Shown here: positions 8,343-17,215 of the stretch, in pieces
How positions within the stretch are numbered: the first letter of the stretch is position 1
Layout: each line of letters opens with the position of its first letter
From: Pristimantibacillus sp052113225
GTDB taxonomy: Bacteria; Bacillota; Bacilli; Paenibacillales; Paenibacillaceae
NCBI RefSeq assembly: GCF_052113225.1
Contig: NZ_JBFRCT010000009.1
Coordinates: 124,001-188,000, forward strand
Direction: 5' to 3'
Length of the DNA: 64,000 nt
Notes under the pieces: model-generated
The model's database searches: none
Told to the model about the DNA's origin: nothing
The model's input: only the letters and a program-made list of their open reading frames with translations
Program-made: the position numbers and the translations under genes

Positions 8343-10280
8343 ATGAAGGTATCAAATGTAACATTGCGTCGCCGGCTGTTTATTGTGTTAATGATCTGTG
8401 TAATTGCTTTTGCAGGTTTAATTTTTCGGCTTGCCTATGTTCAGTTATGGCAGGGGGAGAAGCTGTCTGCCAAGGCAGAAGATTCCTGGCGGCGCGAAAT
8501 TACTTATAAGGCGAAGAGGGGCGAGATTTGGGACCGCAACGGGGTAAAGCTCGCCTTTGACGTGAGCACGCCATCCGTACTTGCTATCCCTGTCCAAATT
8601 CCGGACAAGGCAGCGACCGCGGCCAAGCTGGCCCCTTATTTGGACATGACAGAGGAATCGCTTGTTAAGCTGTTATCGAAGAAGGCACGGATTGTGGAGC
8701 TGAAGCCGGGCGGCCGGAAAATGTCACTGAATGAAGCACAGGAAGTAAGGGACCTGCATCTGAACGGCATTGTTATTGCTGAGGATAACAGCAGGTACTA
8801 CCCTTACGGCAGCCTTGCTGCTCATTTGCTAGGTTTTACGGGTATTGATGGAGGCCTTACAGGTGTAGAATCCAAATATAACGATAAGCTTACGGGAATC
8901 AACGGCAATGTATCGTATTTGTCTGACGCATCCGGTGGATTAATGCCGAACTCTTCGGATACCTATAAGGCGCCTCAGCAAGGCTTGACTATGGAATTAA
9001 CAATCGACAAGCAGATTCAAGCCGTTATGGAGCGTGAACTCGATCAGGCTATGACTGCTCTACAAGCTGATGATATAATCGCGATTGCGATGAATCCGAA
9101 CAACGGCGAGATATTGGGCATGGCCAGCAGGCCAACCTATGAGCCGGCCAATTATAGAGAGTTTCCGACCGAGGTATACAACCGTAACCTTCCGATTTGG
9201 ATGACTTACGAGCCGGGTTCTACCTTTAAGATCATAACGCTTGCTGCGGCTATTGAAGAGAAAAAGGTTGATTTGAAGAATGAGTACTTCTTCGATCCGG
9301 GAGCCGTAGAGATTGGCGGAGCAAGGCTTCGCTGCTGGAAAAAGGGGGGCCATGGCAGCCAAACGTTCCTGGAAGTTGTTCAAAACTCCTGCAACCCGGG
9401 ATTTGTAAACCTTGGCAATCGGCTTGGCAAAGAGAAACTTTTCGATTATATTAAAAACTTCGGATTCGGTTCGAAGACAGGTATTGATATTCCGGGCGAA
9501 GCGAACGGGATTTTGTTCAAGCTGGATAAGGTAGGCCCTGTCGAGCTGGCTACAACTGCCTTTGGGCAAGGGGTATCGGTGACGCCGATTCAACAGATAG
9601 CTGCCGTTTCTGCCGCTGTTAATGGCGGTACCTTATATAAGCCGCATGTGACCAAAGCGTGGATTAATCCATTAACCGGAGAAACCGTGCAGCAAGTGGA
9701 GCCGGAAGAGGTGCGCAGGGTTATATCGGAAGATACGTCGAGGCAAGTGCGTGAAGCGCTTGAAAGTGTCGTAGCTCAAGGGACGGGGAAAAATGCTTTC
9801 ATTGACGGCTACCGAGTTGGAGGAAAAACAGGTACAGCACAAAAAGTAATTAACGGTCGTTACTCTCCTAATGAACATATCGTATCTTTTATCGGATTCG
9901 CACCAGCAGATAAACCTGAGATCGTCATCTATGTAGCGGTTGATAATCCACAGGGCATTCAATTCGGTGGCGTTGTCGCAGCACCAATCGTTCATAATAT
10001 TATGGAAGATGCGCTTACCATTTTGCAGGTGCCGCCGCGTGAAAAGCAGATTGACAGAACTTATAAGTATGGTGAAACTCCTATTGTGACGGTGCCCAAT
10101 ATGATCGGCCAGTCGGTGTCAGACATCTATGAAGATATGAACATGAACTTTAATCTTTCTTCAGCAGGCTCAGGCAATACCGTCATTCGTCAGGCACCAG
10201 CCGCTGGTACAAGAGTAGATAAAGGTTCAACAATCCGAATATATTTGGGCGATGAGAATGATATATCCGATACCCATTGA
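8343..10280 (+). CDS. spoVD: Stage V sporulation protein D (PBP for the spore cortex)
   Basis: Class B PBP needed with SpoVE for cortex peptidoglycan in sporulating relatives. 645 residues from the ATG at 8343. One N-terminal membrane helix (residues 12-32), RGEIWDRNG, then the transpeptidase domain with the catalytic serine at about 293 in STFK, SCN at 349-351 and KTGTAQK from 495, and a single C-terminal PASTA domain (about 590-642). The single PASTA domain and the position directly after pbpB separate it from the division PBP. Its stop codon is already inside the first unit of the tandem repeat that follows. Confidence 0.92.
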   Translation: MKVSNVTLRRRLFIVLMICVIAFAGLIFRLAYVQLWQGEKLSAKAEDSWRREITYKAKRGEIWDRNGVKLAFDVSTPSVLAIPVQIPDKAATAAKLAPYLDMTEESLVKLLSKKARIVELKPGGRKMSLNEAQEVRDLHLNGIVIAEDNSRYYPYGSLAAHLLGFTGIDGGLTGVESKYNDKLTGINGNVSYLSDASGGLMPNSSDTYKAPQQGLTMELTIDKQIQAVMERELDQAMTALQADDIIAIAMNPNNGEILGMASRPTYEPANYREFPTEVYNRNLPIWMTYEPGSTFKIITLAAAIEEKKVDLKNEYFFDPGAVEIGGARLRCWKKGGHGSQTFLEVVQNSCNPGFVNLGNRLGKEKLFDYIKNFGFGSKTGIDIPGEANGILFKLDKVGPVELATTAFGQGVSVTPIQQIAAVSAAVNGGTLYKPHVTKAWINPLTGETVQQVEPEEVRRVISEDTSRQVREALESVVAQGTGKNAFIDGYRVGGKTGTAQKVINGRYSPNEHIVSFIGFAPADKPEIVIYVAVDNPQGIQFGGVVAAPIVHNIMEDALTILQVPPREKQIDRTYKYGETPIVTVPNMIGQSVSDIYEDMNMNFNLSSAGSGNTVIRQAPAAGTRVDKGSTIRIYLGDENDISDTH

Positions 10281-10376
10281 CCTACAATAGTCAAGGGGGA
10301 TGATATAACTCATTCTCCTTGACTTACAATAGTCAATGAGGATGATATAATGCATCCTCCTTGACTATAATGAGAG
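10277..10376. repeat. 42-bp tandem repeat, two full copies and a partial third, before murE
   Basis: Units start at 10277, 10319 and 10361 (partial). Each begins TTGAC-TTACAATA-GTCAA, an inverted repeat that also resembles promoter -35 and -10 hexamers, followed by GGATGATATAA and ending CTCC. In unit 2 GAGGATG and CATCCTC form another inverted repeat around ATATAATG. The third unit is cut short as TTGACTATAATGAGAG. The spoVD stop codon lies in unit 1 and the murE ribosome binding site follows unit 3. Confidence 0.88.
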
Positions 10377-10406
10377 ATAACGACCTACATATGGGAGGAA
10401 AACAAC

Positions 10407-11894
10407 ATGCGATTAAGCGATTTGGCCAAACGGCTTATTACAGCGAAGCTGCTAGGCTCCGGCGATATAGAGGTGACTGGCATTGAGACGGATTCCCGCA
10501 AGGTAGAACCCGGCCAGCTATTCATTTGTTTGCCGGGACATACCGTTGACGGGCATGCGTACGCGCCTCAGGCAGCAGCCAAAGGCGCAGTCGCCTTCGT
10601 CGTCGAACGTGAGCTGGAGCTAAATGCTCCACAGCTCCTCGTAAAAGATTGCAGGCTGGCAATGGCTGTGCTTGCTGATCATTACTATGGGCATCCTAGC
10701 GAAGCTTTGAATTTGATCGGAGTTACGGGAACAAACGGCAAGACGACAACAACATATTTAATCGAGCAAATTTTGAATGACAATGGCTGCAGCTCTGGTG
10801 TGATCGGGACGGTCGAGATGCGTTATGCGGGCAAATCGTTTCCGATGTCCGGGACAACGCCTGAGGCGCTTCAGCTTCAGCAATACTTGGCCGCTATGCG
10901 TGAGGAAGGTACGGCTTATTGTGCGATGGAAGTATCTTCGCATGCACTTGAGCAAGGCCGTGTGAAGGGCTGCCGTTTCCGTACGGCCATCTTTACAAAT
11001 CTGACGCAGGATCACCTGGATTATCACGGCACGATGGAGAAATACGCAGCGGCGAAGGGCTTATTCTTCTCCCGCCTTGGCAATGAGTTCCCGGCACAAC
11101 AAGGAGACTGCTCCTACGCGGTATTGAACGTCGATGATGAAGTGTCGGATCAGTTCGCCAAGCTGACGGCAGCTGAAGTCATTACTTATGGGATTGACCG
11201 GGAAGCAGATGTACGTGCGACCAATATCCGAATTTCCGCACAAGGGACGACGTTCCATTTAACTACATTCCGCGGGGAAACAGATATTGCGCTACAAATG
11301 GTCGGCAAGTTTAATGTCTACAATGCTTTGGCAGCCATTACGGCAGCTCTGATTGAAGATATAACGCTCGAACAGATTAAAGCGAGTCTCGAAGCCGTTC
11401 CAGGCGTGCCTGGCCGAGTCGAATCGGTGCAGGCAGGTCAGGATTTTGCTGTTGTTGTTGACTATGCGCATACACCGGACGGACTTGAGAACGTCCTGCG
11501 AGCTGTGAAAGAACTTGCACCGCCGCGTATTATTTGTGTGTTTGGCTGCGGCGGAGATCGTGACCGGACGAAACGTCCAATCATGGGCTCCATTGCGGCA
11601 CGTTATGCAGATTATGTATTTGTCACATCGGATAATCCAAGAACGGAAGACCCTGATCTGATCCTGAAGGATATTGAAGCAGGACTAGTGGCCGATGGCG
11701 TTTCGCCGGAACACTACGAACTGCTGGTCGATCGCCGCGCTGCGATTGAAAAAGCGGTTGAAATGGCAAGCTCCGGCGATGTAGTATTGATTGCGGGGAA
11801 AGGTCATGAAACGTATCAAATTATCGGAGGCGTAACGCATCCATTTGATGACCGATTAGTGGCGAAAGAAGCGATAAGGGGATTGTTACAGTGA
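10407..11894 (+). CDS. murE: UDP-N-acetylmuramoyl-L-alanyl-D-glutamate--2,6-diaminopimelate ligase
   Basis: Adds the third stem-peptide residue in peptidoglycan precursor synthesis (ATP-dependent, cytosolic). 495 residues. ATP loop GTNGKTTT with the lysine at about 112. DNPR at 409-412 is the signature for meso-diaminopimelate rather than lysine, which fits a meso-DAP wall and the dapL gene at 37 kb. GIETDSRKVEPGQLF is the usual N-terminal motif. The ATG at 10407 has GGGAGGAAA upstream. The stop overlaps murF (GTGA). Confidence 0.97.
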   Translation: MRLSDLAKRLITAKLLGSGDIEVTGIETDSRKVEPGQLFICLPGHTVDGHAYAPQAAAKGAVAFVVERELELNAPQLLVKDCRLAMAVLADHYYGHPSEALNLIGVTGTNGKTTTTYLIEQILNDNGCSSGVIGTVEMRYAGKSFPMSGTTPEALQLQQYLAAMREEGTAYCAMEVSSHALEQGRVKGCRFRTAIFTNLTQDHLDYHGTMEKYAAAKGLFFSRLGNEFPAQQGDCSYAVLNVDDEVSDQFAKLTAAEVITYGIDREADVRATNIRISAQGTTFHLTTFRGETDIALQMVGKFNVYNALAAITAALIEDITLEQIKASLEAVPGVPGRVESVQAGQDFAVVVDYAHTPDGLENVLRAVKELAPPRIICVFGCGGDRDRTKRPIMGSIAARYADYVFVTSDNPRTEDPDLILKDIEAGLVADGVSPEHYELLVDRRAAIEKAVEMASSGDVVLIAGKGHETYQIIGGVTHPFDDRLVAKEAIRGLLQ

Positions 11895-13303
11895 TAAATC
11901 GTACATTGGAGCAGGTCGCCGACATGTGCGGCGCTAGAGCCTATAAAGGTGAGCCGATCCGTATTGCAGGTGTCAGCACTGATACGCGTAGTATTAAGGA
12001 AGGCCAGCTGTTCGTTCCGCTCGTTGGGGGGAACTTTGATGGTCACCATTATGTGCTGCAGGCACTGCAGCAAGGTGCTGCCGCTGCGTTATGGGAGATG
12101 AAGCGGGAGGTGCCGCAGGAGCTGGCGGATGCACCACTGCTGTTCGTAAGAGATACGTTAAAGGCATTGCAGCAGCTTGCTACTTCCTACCGTGAAGAGC
12201 TGTATGTTCGTGTCATCGGTATTACGGGAAGCAACGGCAAGACAACAACAAAGGATATGGTTGCTGCTGTACTTGGCACCTCCTATAAAGTTCACAAAAC
12301 AGCAGGCAACTTAAATAATCATATCGGTCTGCCGCTTACGGTTCTTGGGCTTGATGAAGAAACGGATGCGGCTGTACTCGAAATGGGGATGAGCGGCTTT
12401 GGTGAGATTGAGCTGCTGACGAATATTGCCCGTCCGGATGTAGCGGTCATTACGAATATTGGTGATGCACATTTGCTGCAATTAGGTTCAAGGGAAGGTA
12501 TTGCCAAGGCGAAGCTCGAAATTGCACAGGGTCTCCATTCTGGAGGCATTCTGCTGTATAACGGTGACGAGCCGTTGCTTGAAGCTGAGCTTAAGACGAT
12601 GAGCCTGCCGGAAGGCACGCAGCTCCAGACGTTTGGTTTAGGGGAGCAAAACGACTGGTCGGCAGCAGAGATTGGGATTGGCGCTGTTTCATCTACCTTT
12701 TCGGTTAAACGCAAGGGGCAGGAGAATCCTTCAGCGCCCTATACCATTCCTGTGCCTGGCCAGCATAATGTAAGCAATGCTCTTGCTGCCATAGCAATCG
12801 GACGCCGTTTCGGCATTTCGGAAGAAAATATCCGCAATGGATTAGTTGGGCTTGAGCTGACAGGGATGCGTATCCAGCCAGTTAAAGCAAGTAATGGAGC
12901 CATGATTCTAAATGATGCTTATAACGCTAATCCAACAGCCGTTCGGGCTGCCATCGATTTGGTTTCGCAGTTATCCGGTTTCCGCAGGAAGTGGATTGTG
13001 CTTGGCGATATGCTGGAGCTTGGTCCGGATGAAGAGTCACTTCATTTCGAGACAGGCGCTTACATTACACCGGACAAGGCTGATGCCGTTGTAACGTTCG
13101 GCAGCTTATCTCTGCATACGTCGGAAGGGGCCATGTCCCAATTCCCGGCAGAAGCAAAGAATACCAGAATTGTACATTTTGACGATAAAGAAAAGCTTGG
13201 AGAATGGTTGAAAGAGCAAGTGGAGCCAAATGATATCGTACTGGTCAAAGGCTCCCGCGGTATGCGAATGGAACAGATTGTCCAAACTTTGGAAGCGAGG
13301 TGA
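11891..13303 (+). CDS. murF: UDP-N-acetylmuramoyl-tripeptide--D-alanyl-D-alanine ligase
   Basis: Adds D-Ala-D-Ala to complete the muramyl pentapeptide. 470 residues; ATP loop GSNGKTTTKD with the lysine at about 117, EMGMSGFGEIELL, and the C-terminal NDAYNANP and KGSRGMRME. GTG start overlapping the murE stop by four bases. In B. subtilis murF is next to ddl and outside this cluster, so its presence here is a lineage difference. Confidence 0.96.
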   Translation: MINRTLEQVADMCGARAYKGEPIRIAGVSTDTRSIKEGQLFVPLVGGNFDGHHYVLQALQQGAAAALWEMKREVPQELADAPLLFVRDTLKALQQLATSYREELYVRVIGITGSNGKTTTKDMVAAVLGTSYKVHKTAGNLNNHIGLPLTVLGLDEETDAAVLEMGMSGFGEIELLTNIARPDVAVITNIGDAHLLQLGSREGIAKAKLEIAQGLHSGGILLYNGDEPLLEAELKTMSLPEGTQLQTFGLGEQNDWSAAEIGIGAVSSTFSVKRKGQENPSAPYTIPVPGQHNVSNALAAIAIGRRFGISEENIRNGLVGLELTGMRIQPVKASNGAMILNDAYNANPTAVRAAIDLVSQLSGFRRKWIVLGDMLELGPDEESLHFETGAYITPDKADAVVTFGSLSLHTSEGAMSQFPAEAKNTRIVHFDDKEKLGEWLKEQVEPNDIVLVKGSRGMRMEQIVQTLEAR

Positions 13304-13307
13304 GATA

Positions 13308-14264
13308 ATGGACACGATGGTCATCTTATTTTCTTTAGGCGCATCATTCTTAATAGCAGTTCTGCTTGGACCATTGTTCATTCCGCTTCTCCGGCGCATG
13401 AAGTTTGGACAGCAAATTCGGACTGACGGTCCGCAAAGCCACTTAAAGAAGAGCGGCACTCCTACAATGGGCGGCATCATTATTATGCTTGCACTGCTTA
13501 TTTCTTTCTTGAAATTTTCCGATAAGACAGCTGATTTCTGGGTGCTGCTAACCGCATCTGTAGGGTTTGGCCTTGTTGGATTTTTGGATGATTATATCAA
13601 AATCGTATTTAAACGTTCGCTAGGCCTGACAGCGCGTCAGAAGTTGTTCGGTCAGCTGTTGTTCTCCATCATCGTATGCGCGGAGCTGTATAATATGAAT
13701 CACAGCACGTTGATTACAATACCGGGAACATCATGGGACTTTGATCTTGGGTGGTTCTACTATCCATTTGTTGTCATCATCTTATTTGGTTCCAGTAATG
13801 CAGTAAACTTCACAGACGGCCTTGACGGTCTTTTGTCGGGTACGAGTGCTATCGCTTTTGGCGCATTTACGATTCTAGCGCTGCAAGTATCTGAGCATGA
13901 ATCGGCTATTTTCTCTGCCGCGATGGTAGGGGCGGTATTAGGATTCCTGATCTTTAATGCTCATCCGGCCAAGGTGTTTATGGGTGACACCGGATCCCTT
14001 GGAATTGGCGGGGGGATTGCTGCAGTCGCCATCTTGACGAAGATGGAAATTTTGCTTGTTATTGTTGGCGGTGTGTTCGTTCTGGAGATGCTCTCAGTTA
14101 TCTTGCAGGTAGGATCATTTAAACTGCGAGGCAAACGGATCTTTAAAATGAGCCCGATTCACCATCATTTTGAATTAAGCGGCTGGTCCGAATGGCGTGT
14201 CGTTACAACGTTCTGGTCGGTTGGTCTTGTGTTAGCAGTTATTGGACTTCTTCTTGGTCTTTAA
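13308..14264 (+). CDS. mraY: Phospho-N-acetylmuramoyl-pentapeptide-transferase
   Basis: Integral membrane enzyme that transfers phospho-MurNAc-pentapeptide to undecaprenyl phosphate, forming lipid I. 318 residues from the ATG at 13308, preceded by GCGAGGTGAG; an in-frame start at 13230 would lie inside murF. About ten hydrophobic segments. Signatures: GTPTMGG, FLDDYIK (Mg-binding aspartates), NFTDGLDGL, FMGDTGSLG and the histidine-rich PIHHHFELSGW near the C terminus. Confidence 0.96.
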   Translation: MDTMVILFSLGASFLIAVLLGPLFIPLLRRMKFGQQIRTDGPQSHLKKSGTPTMGGIIIMLALLISFLKFSDKTADFWVLLTASVGFGLVGFLDDYIKIVFKRSLGLTARQKLFGQLLFSIIVCAELYNMNHSTLITIPGTSWDFDLGWFYYPFVVIILFGSSNAVNFTDGLDGLLSGTSAIAFGAFTILALQVSEHESAIFSAAMVGAVLGFLIFNAHPAKVFMGDTGSLGIGGGIAAVAILTKMEILLVIVGGVFVLEMLSVILQVGSFKLRGKRIFKMSPIHHHFELSGWSEWRVVTTFWSVGLVLAVIGLLLGL

Positions 14265-14285
14265 GGTTTCATTATTACTTTTGGT

Positions 14286-14322
14286 CCCTTACAGCTGGTC
14301 TCCTTTGTGAGACTGGCAAGGG
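14286..14322 (+). other. Imperfect hairpin in the mraY-murD gap
   Basis: CCCTT (14286) pairs with AAGGG (14318-14322) and GTCTC with GAGAC inside, around the loop CTTTGT. No T-run follows, so it is unlikely to terminate transcription. It may be an RNA processing or stability element. The remaining gap to murD holds only its ribosome binding site (AAAGGAG). Confidence 0.4.
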
Positions 14323-14392
14323 CTTCCAAGGTTACATATAACGAACGAGAATTAGCGGCTTACACCGCTTTTCATACAAAGGAGTTGTACTT

Positions 14393-15814
14393 ATGAACCA
14401 TCCGGCGACATATCGGGATCGCCGCGTCGTTGTATTAGGTCTTGCGAGAAGCGGCGTGAGCGTAGCAAAAGTGTTCCATGCTCTGGGAGCGGAAGTTATC
14501 GTAAATGATAAAAAAGAACGTGAACTATGCCCCGAAGCGGATGAATTGACTGCTTTGGGCATTTCTGTGCTATGCGGTTATCATCCGGACGATCTCGTCA
14601 CTAGCGAGACAGCATTGCTGGTCAAAAATCCAGGTATCCCTTATACGGCAAGTCCTGTGCAGCAAGCAGAAGCGCATGGCGTGGAGATTGTAACCGAAGT
14701 TGAGGTTGCTTATTGGTTGTCAGCGGCGCCAATTATTGGAATTACAGGTTCGAATGGCAAAACTACGACGACAACCTGGATCGGCGAGCTGCTTGGTGAA
14801 GCGGGCTTGAAGCCAATCGTGGCTGGCAATATTGGGACGCCATTATGTGAAGCGGCGACTGAAGCGAAGGAAGACAACTGGATTGTTGCTGAGCTCAGCA
14901 GCTTCCAATTAAAAGGGACATCTTCGTTCCGTCCGCGTATTGCTTTGCTTCTTAATATTGCGGAGACGCATCTGGACTATCATGGCGGCATGGAGGACTA
15001 TGTCGCTTCTAAAGTGAAGCTGTTTGCTAATCAAACAGTCGACGATATTGCAGTCCTGAACTGGGATGATGCAACCTGCAGAGCATTAGTGGATCAGGTG
15101 ACGGCAAAGGTGCTGCCTTTCTCCCTTTATACACGTTTGGACAACGGGGTTTGCATAGAACCGCCGTTTGAGGCTGGGAATGACGCAGAAGTGGCTCGAG
15201 TAATCGTATGGCGCAAGGAAGACGGATCGGAAAAGATCATTCTGCCAGTTGCTGAACTTGGAATTCCAGGCCGCCACAACGCGGGTAATGCGCTTGCGGC
15301 CATAGCAGCCTGCATAGCTGCTGGAGTTGAACCTGACGTGATCGTGCCCGCACTGAAGCAGTTCAATGGTGTTGAACATCGACTTGAGTATGCGGGTGAA
15401 GTGAAAGGCGTTAAATACTACAACGACTCTAAGGCGACTAATCCTACAGCTACAATAATGTCTGTCGGCTCCATGAGCGCGCCAATTATACTCCTTGCGG
15501 GTGGTCTTGACCGTGGTTCCGATTATATGGAGCTTCTTCCGGTATTCCGCGACCGTATCAAAGGACTGGTGGTTCTTGGCGAGTCGAGAGGCAAGCTGGC
15601 GAAGGTGGCCGAGCTTGCAGGTTTAACGAATCTGCGATTGGTCGAACCTGAGGAGGACGCCGAATCTACTTTGCGGAAGGCCGTACAAGAAGCTGCTAGC
15701 CTTGCAGAGCCTGGAGATGTTGTTTTATTGTCGCCGGCTTGTGCTAGCTGGGATATGTTTAAATCCTTTGAGCAGCGCGGACGCATTTTTAAAGAATCGG
15801 CGCATACCTTGTAA
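14393..15814 (+). CDS. murD: UDP-N-acetylmuramoylalanine--D-glutamate ligase
   Basis: Adds D-glutamate to UDP-MurNAc-L-alanine. 473 residues, slightly longer than usual. N-terminal VVLGLARSGVSVAKV is the nucleotide-sugar-binding loop; the ATP loop GSNGKTTTT has its lysine at about 123; NIAETHLDYHGGMEDY and YNDSKATNP (C-terminal domain) follow, and LLSPACASWDMF closes the protein. The ATG at 14393 follows AAAGGAG at eight bases. Confidence 0.96.
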   Translation: MNHPATYRDRRVVVLGLARSGVSVAKVFHALGAEVIVNDKKERELCPEADELTALGISVLCGYHPDDLVTSETALLVKNPGIPYTASPVQQAEAHGVEIVTEVEVAYWLSAAPIIGITGSNGKTTTTTWIGELLGEAGLKPIVAGNIGTPLCEAATEAKEDNWIVAELSSFQLKGTSSFRPRIALLLNIAETHLDYHGGMEDYVASKVKLFANQTVDDIAVLNWDDATCRALVDQVTAKVLPFSLYTRLDNGVCIEPPFEAGNDAEVARVIVWRKEDGSEKIILPVAELGIPGRHNAGNALAAIAACIAAGVEPDVIVPALKQFNGVEHRLEYAGEVKGVKYYNDSKATNPTATIMSVGSMSAPIILLAGGLDRGSDYMELLPVFRDRIKGLVVLGESRGKLAKVAELAGLTNLRLVEPEEDAESTLRKAVQEAASLAEPGDVVLLSPACASWDMFKSFEQRGRIFKESAHTL

Positions 15815-15861
15815 GTAGGGGGCTTGTCCCTACTTTACGCAAATCAAGAGGTGTGTTTGCT

Positions 15862-16959
15862 ATGGCCAAAGCCAGGTCCGCCCCGGATGTATGGATGATC
15901 GTCTCTATTGCGCTTATCCTGACAATTGGATTAGTAATGGTATACAGCGCGAGCGCTGTGCTCGCTTTCCATGAATTTGGCGATAAATTCTATTATGTGA
16001 AGCGCCAATTTATATTTGCCGTTCTTGGCGTTGGTGCGTTACTATTTACGATGAACGCGAACTATCTGATATGGAAAAACTGGGCGAAGGTTGCACTTCT
16101 GATCTGCTTCGTCCTGCTTATTATCGTACTTATTCCCGGCATTGGCGTTGTTCGCGGCGGAGCTCGAAGCTGGCTTGGCATCAGTTCATTTGGTATTCAG
16201 CCTTCTGAATTTATGAAGCTGGCTATGATTCTGTTTCTTTCCAAATGGCTTTCAGAGAAACAGCAGACAATTACGCTCTTTACGAAGGGTCTGCTTCCTC
16301 CACTAGGGCTCGTTGGACTAGCCTTTGGACTTATCATGCTCCAGCCGGATCTAGGATCCGGTGCGGTTATGGTCGGGGCTTCTCTTATCCTTATATTTGC
16401 TGCCGGTGCGAGAATCAGCCATTTGTCCTTACTCGCTTCCAGCGGGTTAGTGGGACTCATAGGACTGGTTATAGCCGAACCATATAGAATGAAGCGTATC
16501 ACAGGCTTCCTGGATCCATGGGCGGATCCGCTCGGTACAGGCTATCAGATTATACAGTCCCTTTATGCGATTGGGCCAGGTGGTCTTGTTGGGCTTGGAT
16601 TAGGGATGAGTCGTCAGAAATTCAGCTATCTGCCTGAACCGCAGACCGACTTCATCTTCTCCATTGTCTCGGAGGAGCTCGGCTTTATCGGAGGGGCAGC
16701 ACTTATTCTCTTATTTATGATATTAGTCTGGCGGGGGATTCGGACTGCGATTTCTGCTCCGGATACATTCGGCAGCCTGCTCGCAGTAGGGATTACCGGC
16801 ATTATAGGTGTGCAGGTTCTGATTAATATTGGAGTGGTTATTGGCGCGATGCCGGTAACGGGTATAACATTGCCGCTCATCAGTTATGGAGGATCCTCGC
16901 TCACCTTATTGCTTACGGCACTTGGCATTTTGCTCAATATATCCCGATATTCGAGATAA
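15862..16959 (+). CDS. spoVE: SEDS-family glycosyltransferase SpoVE (FtsW-type)
   Basis: Polytopic SEDS peptidoglycan polymerase: in this position in Bacillus the gene is spoVE, which works with SpoVD in cortex synthesis. 365 residues from the ATG at 15862, eight bases after AGAGGTG; GTG at 15853 is part of that site. About ten membrane helices. SEDS signatures: VYSASAV, ARSWLG, QPSEFMKLA, GLGMSRQK and the C-terminal ISYGGSSL. It could also be the divisional FtsW, since sequence alone does not separate them well. A strong hairpin follows instead of the expected murG. Confidence 0.88.
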   Translation: MAKARSAPDVWMIVSIALILTIGLVMVYSASAVLAFHEFGDKFYYVKRQFIFAVLGVGALLFTMNANYLIWKNWAKVALLICFVLLIIVLIPGIGVVRGGARSWLGISSFGIQPSEFMKLAMILFLSKWLSEKQQTITLFTKGLLPPLGLVGLAFGLIMLQPDLGSGAVMVGASLILIFAAGARISHLSLLASSGLVGLIGLVIAEPYRMKRITGFLDPWADPLGTGYQIIQSLYAIGPGGLVGLGLGMSRQKFSYLPEPQTDFIFSIVSEELGFIGGAALILLFMILVWRGIRTAISAPDTFGSLLAVGITGIIGVQVLINIGVVIGAMPVTGITLPLISYGGSSLTLLLTALGILLNISRYSR

Positions 16960-16978
16960 AGGGATGAAATATTGGTGT

Positions 16979-17036
16979 AAATGGCCGGCATGGCGCCGCC
17001 TTTCGAGGCGGCGTATGACGTCCATTTTTGTGTTTT
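16979..17036 (+). terminator. Long terminator-like hairpin after spoVE
   Basis: Outer arms AAATGG / CCATTT, middle pairs, and a perfect GC core GCCGCC-TTTCGA-GGCGGC, followed by TTTGTGTTTT. It probably ends the first dcw transcript. The 180 bases between it and murB also contain a small GCCCG-GTT-CGGGC hairpin (17107-17119) but no ORF, so murB needs its own promoter, which I could not place. Confidence 0.7.
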
Positions 17037-17215
17037 GAGGGTAGAATAGGCGATTGTCACATTCGGAATGCAGAGGGCATAAGATACTCTATAAATCGTG
17101 ACCGTCGCCCGGTTCGGGCCGTAAGTTACAAACGCCGCGAGCAGTTAATTTAGCGCTGAACTCGCAGCGGATCTGCCTGACTCTCTCAACAAGAAGCTAA
17201 AGGAGGCTTGACAAC

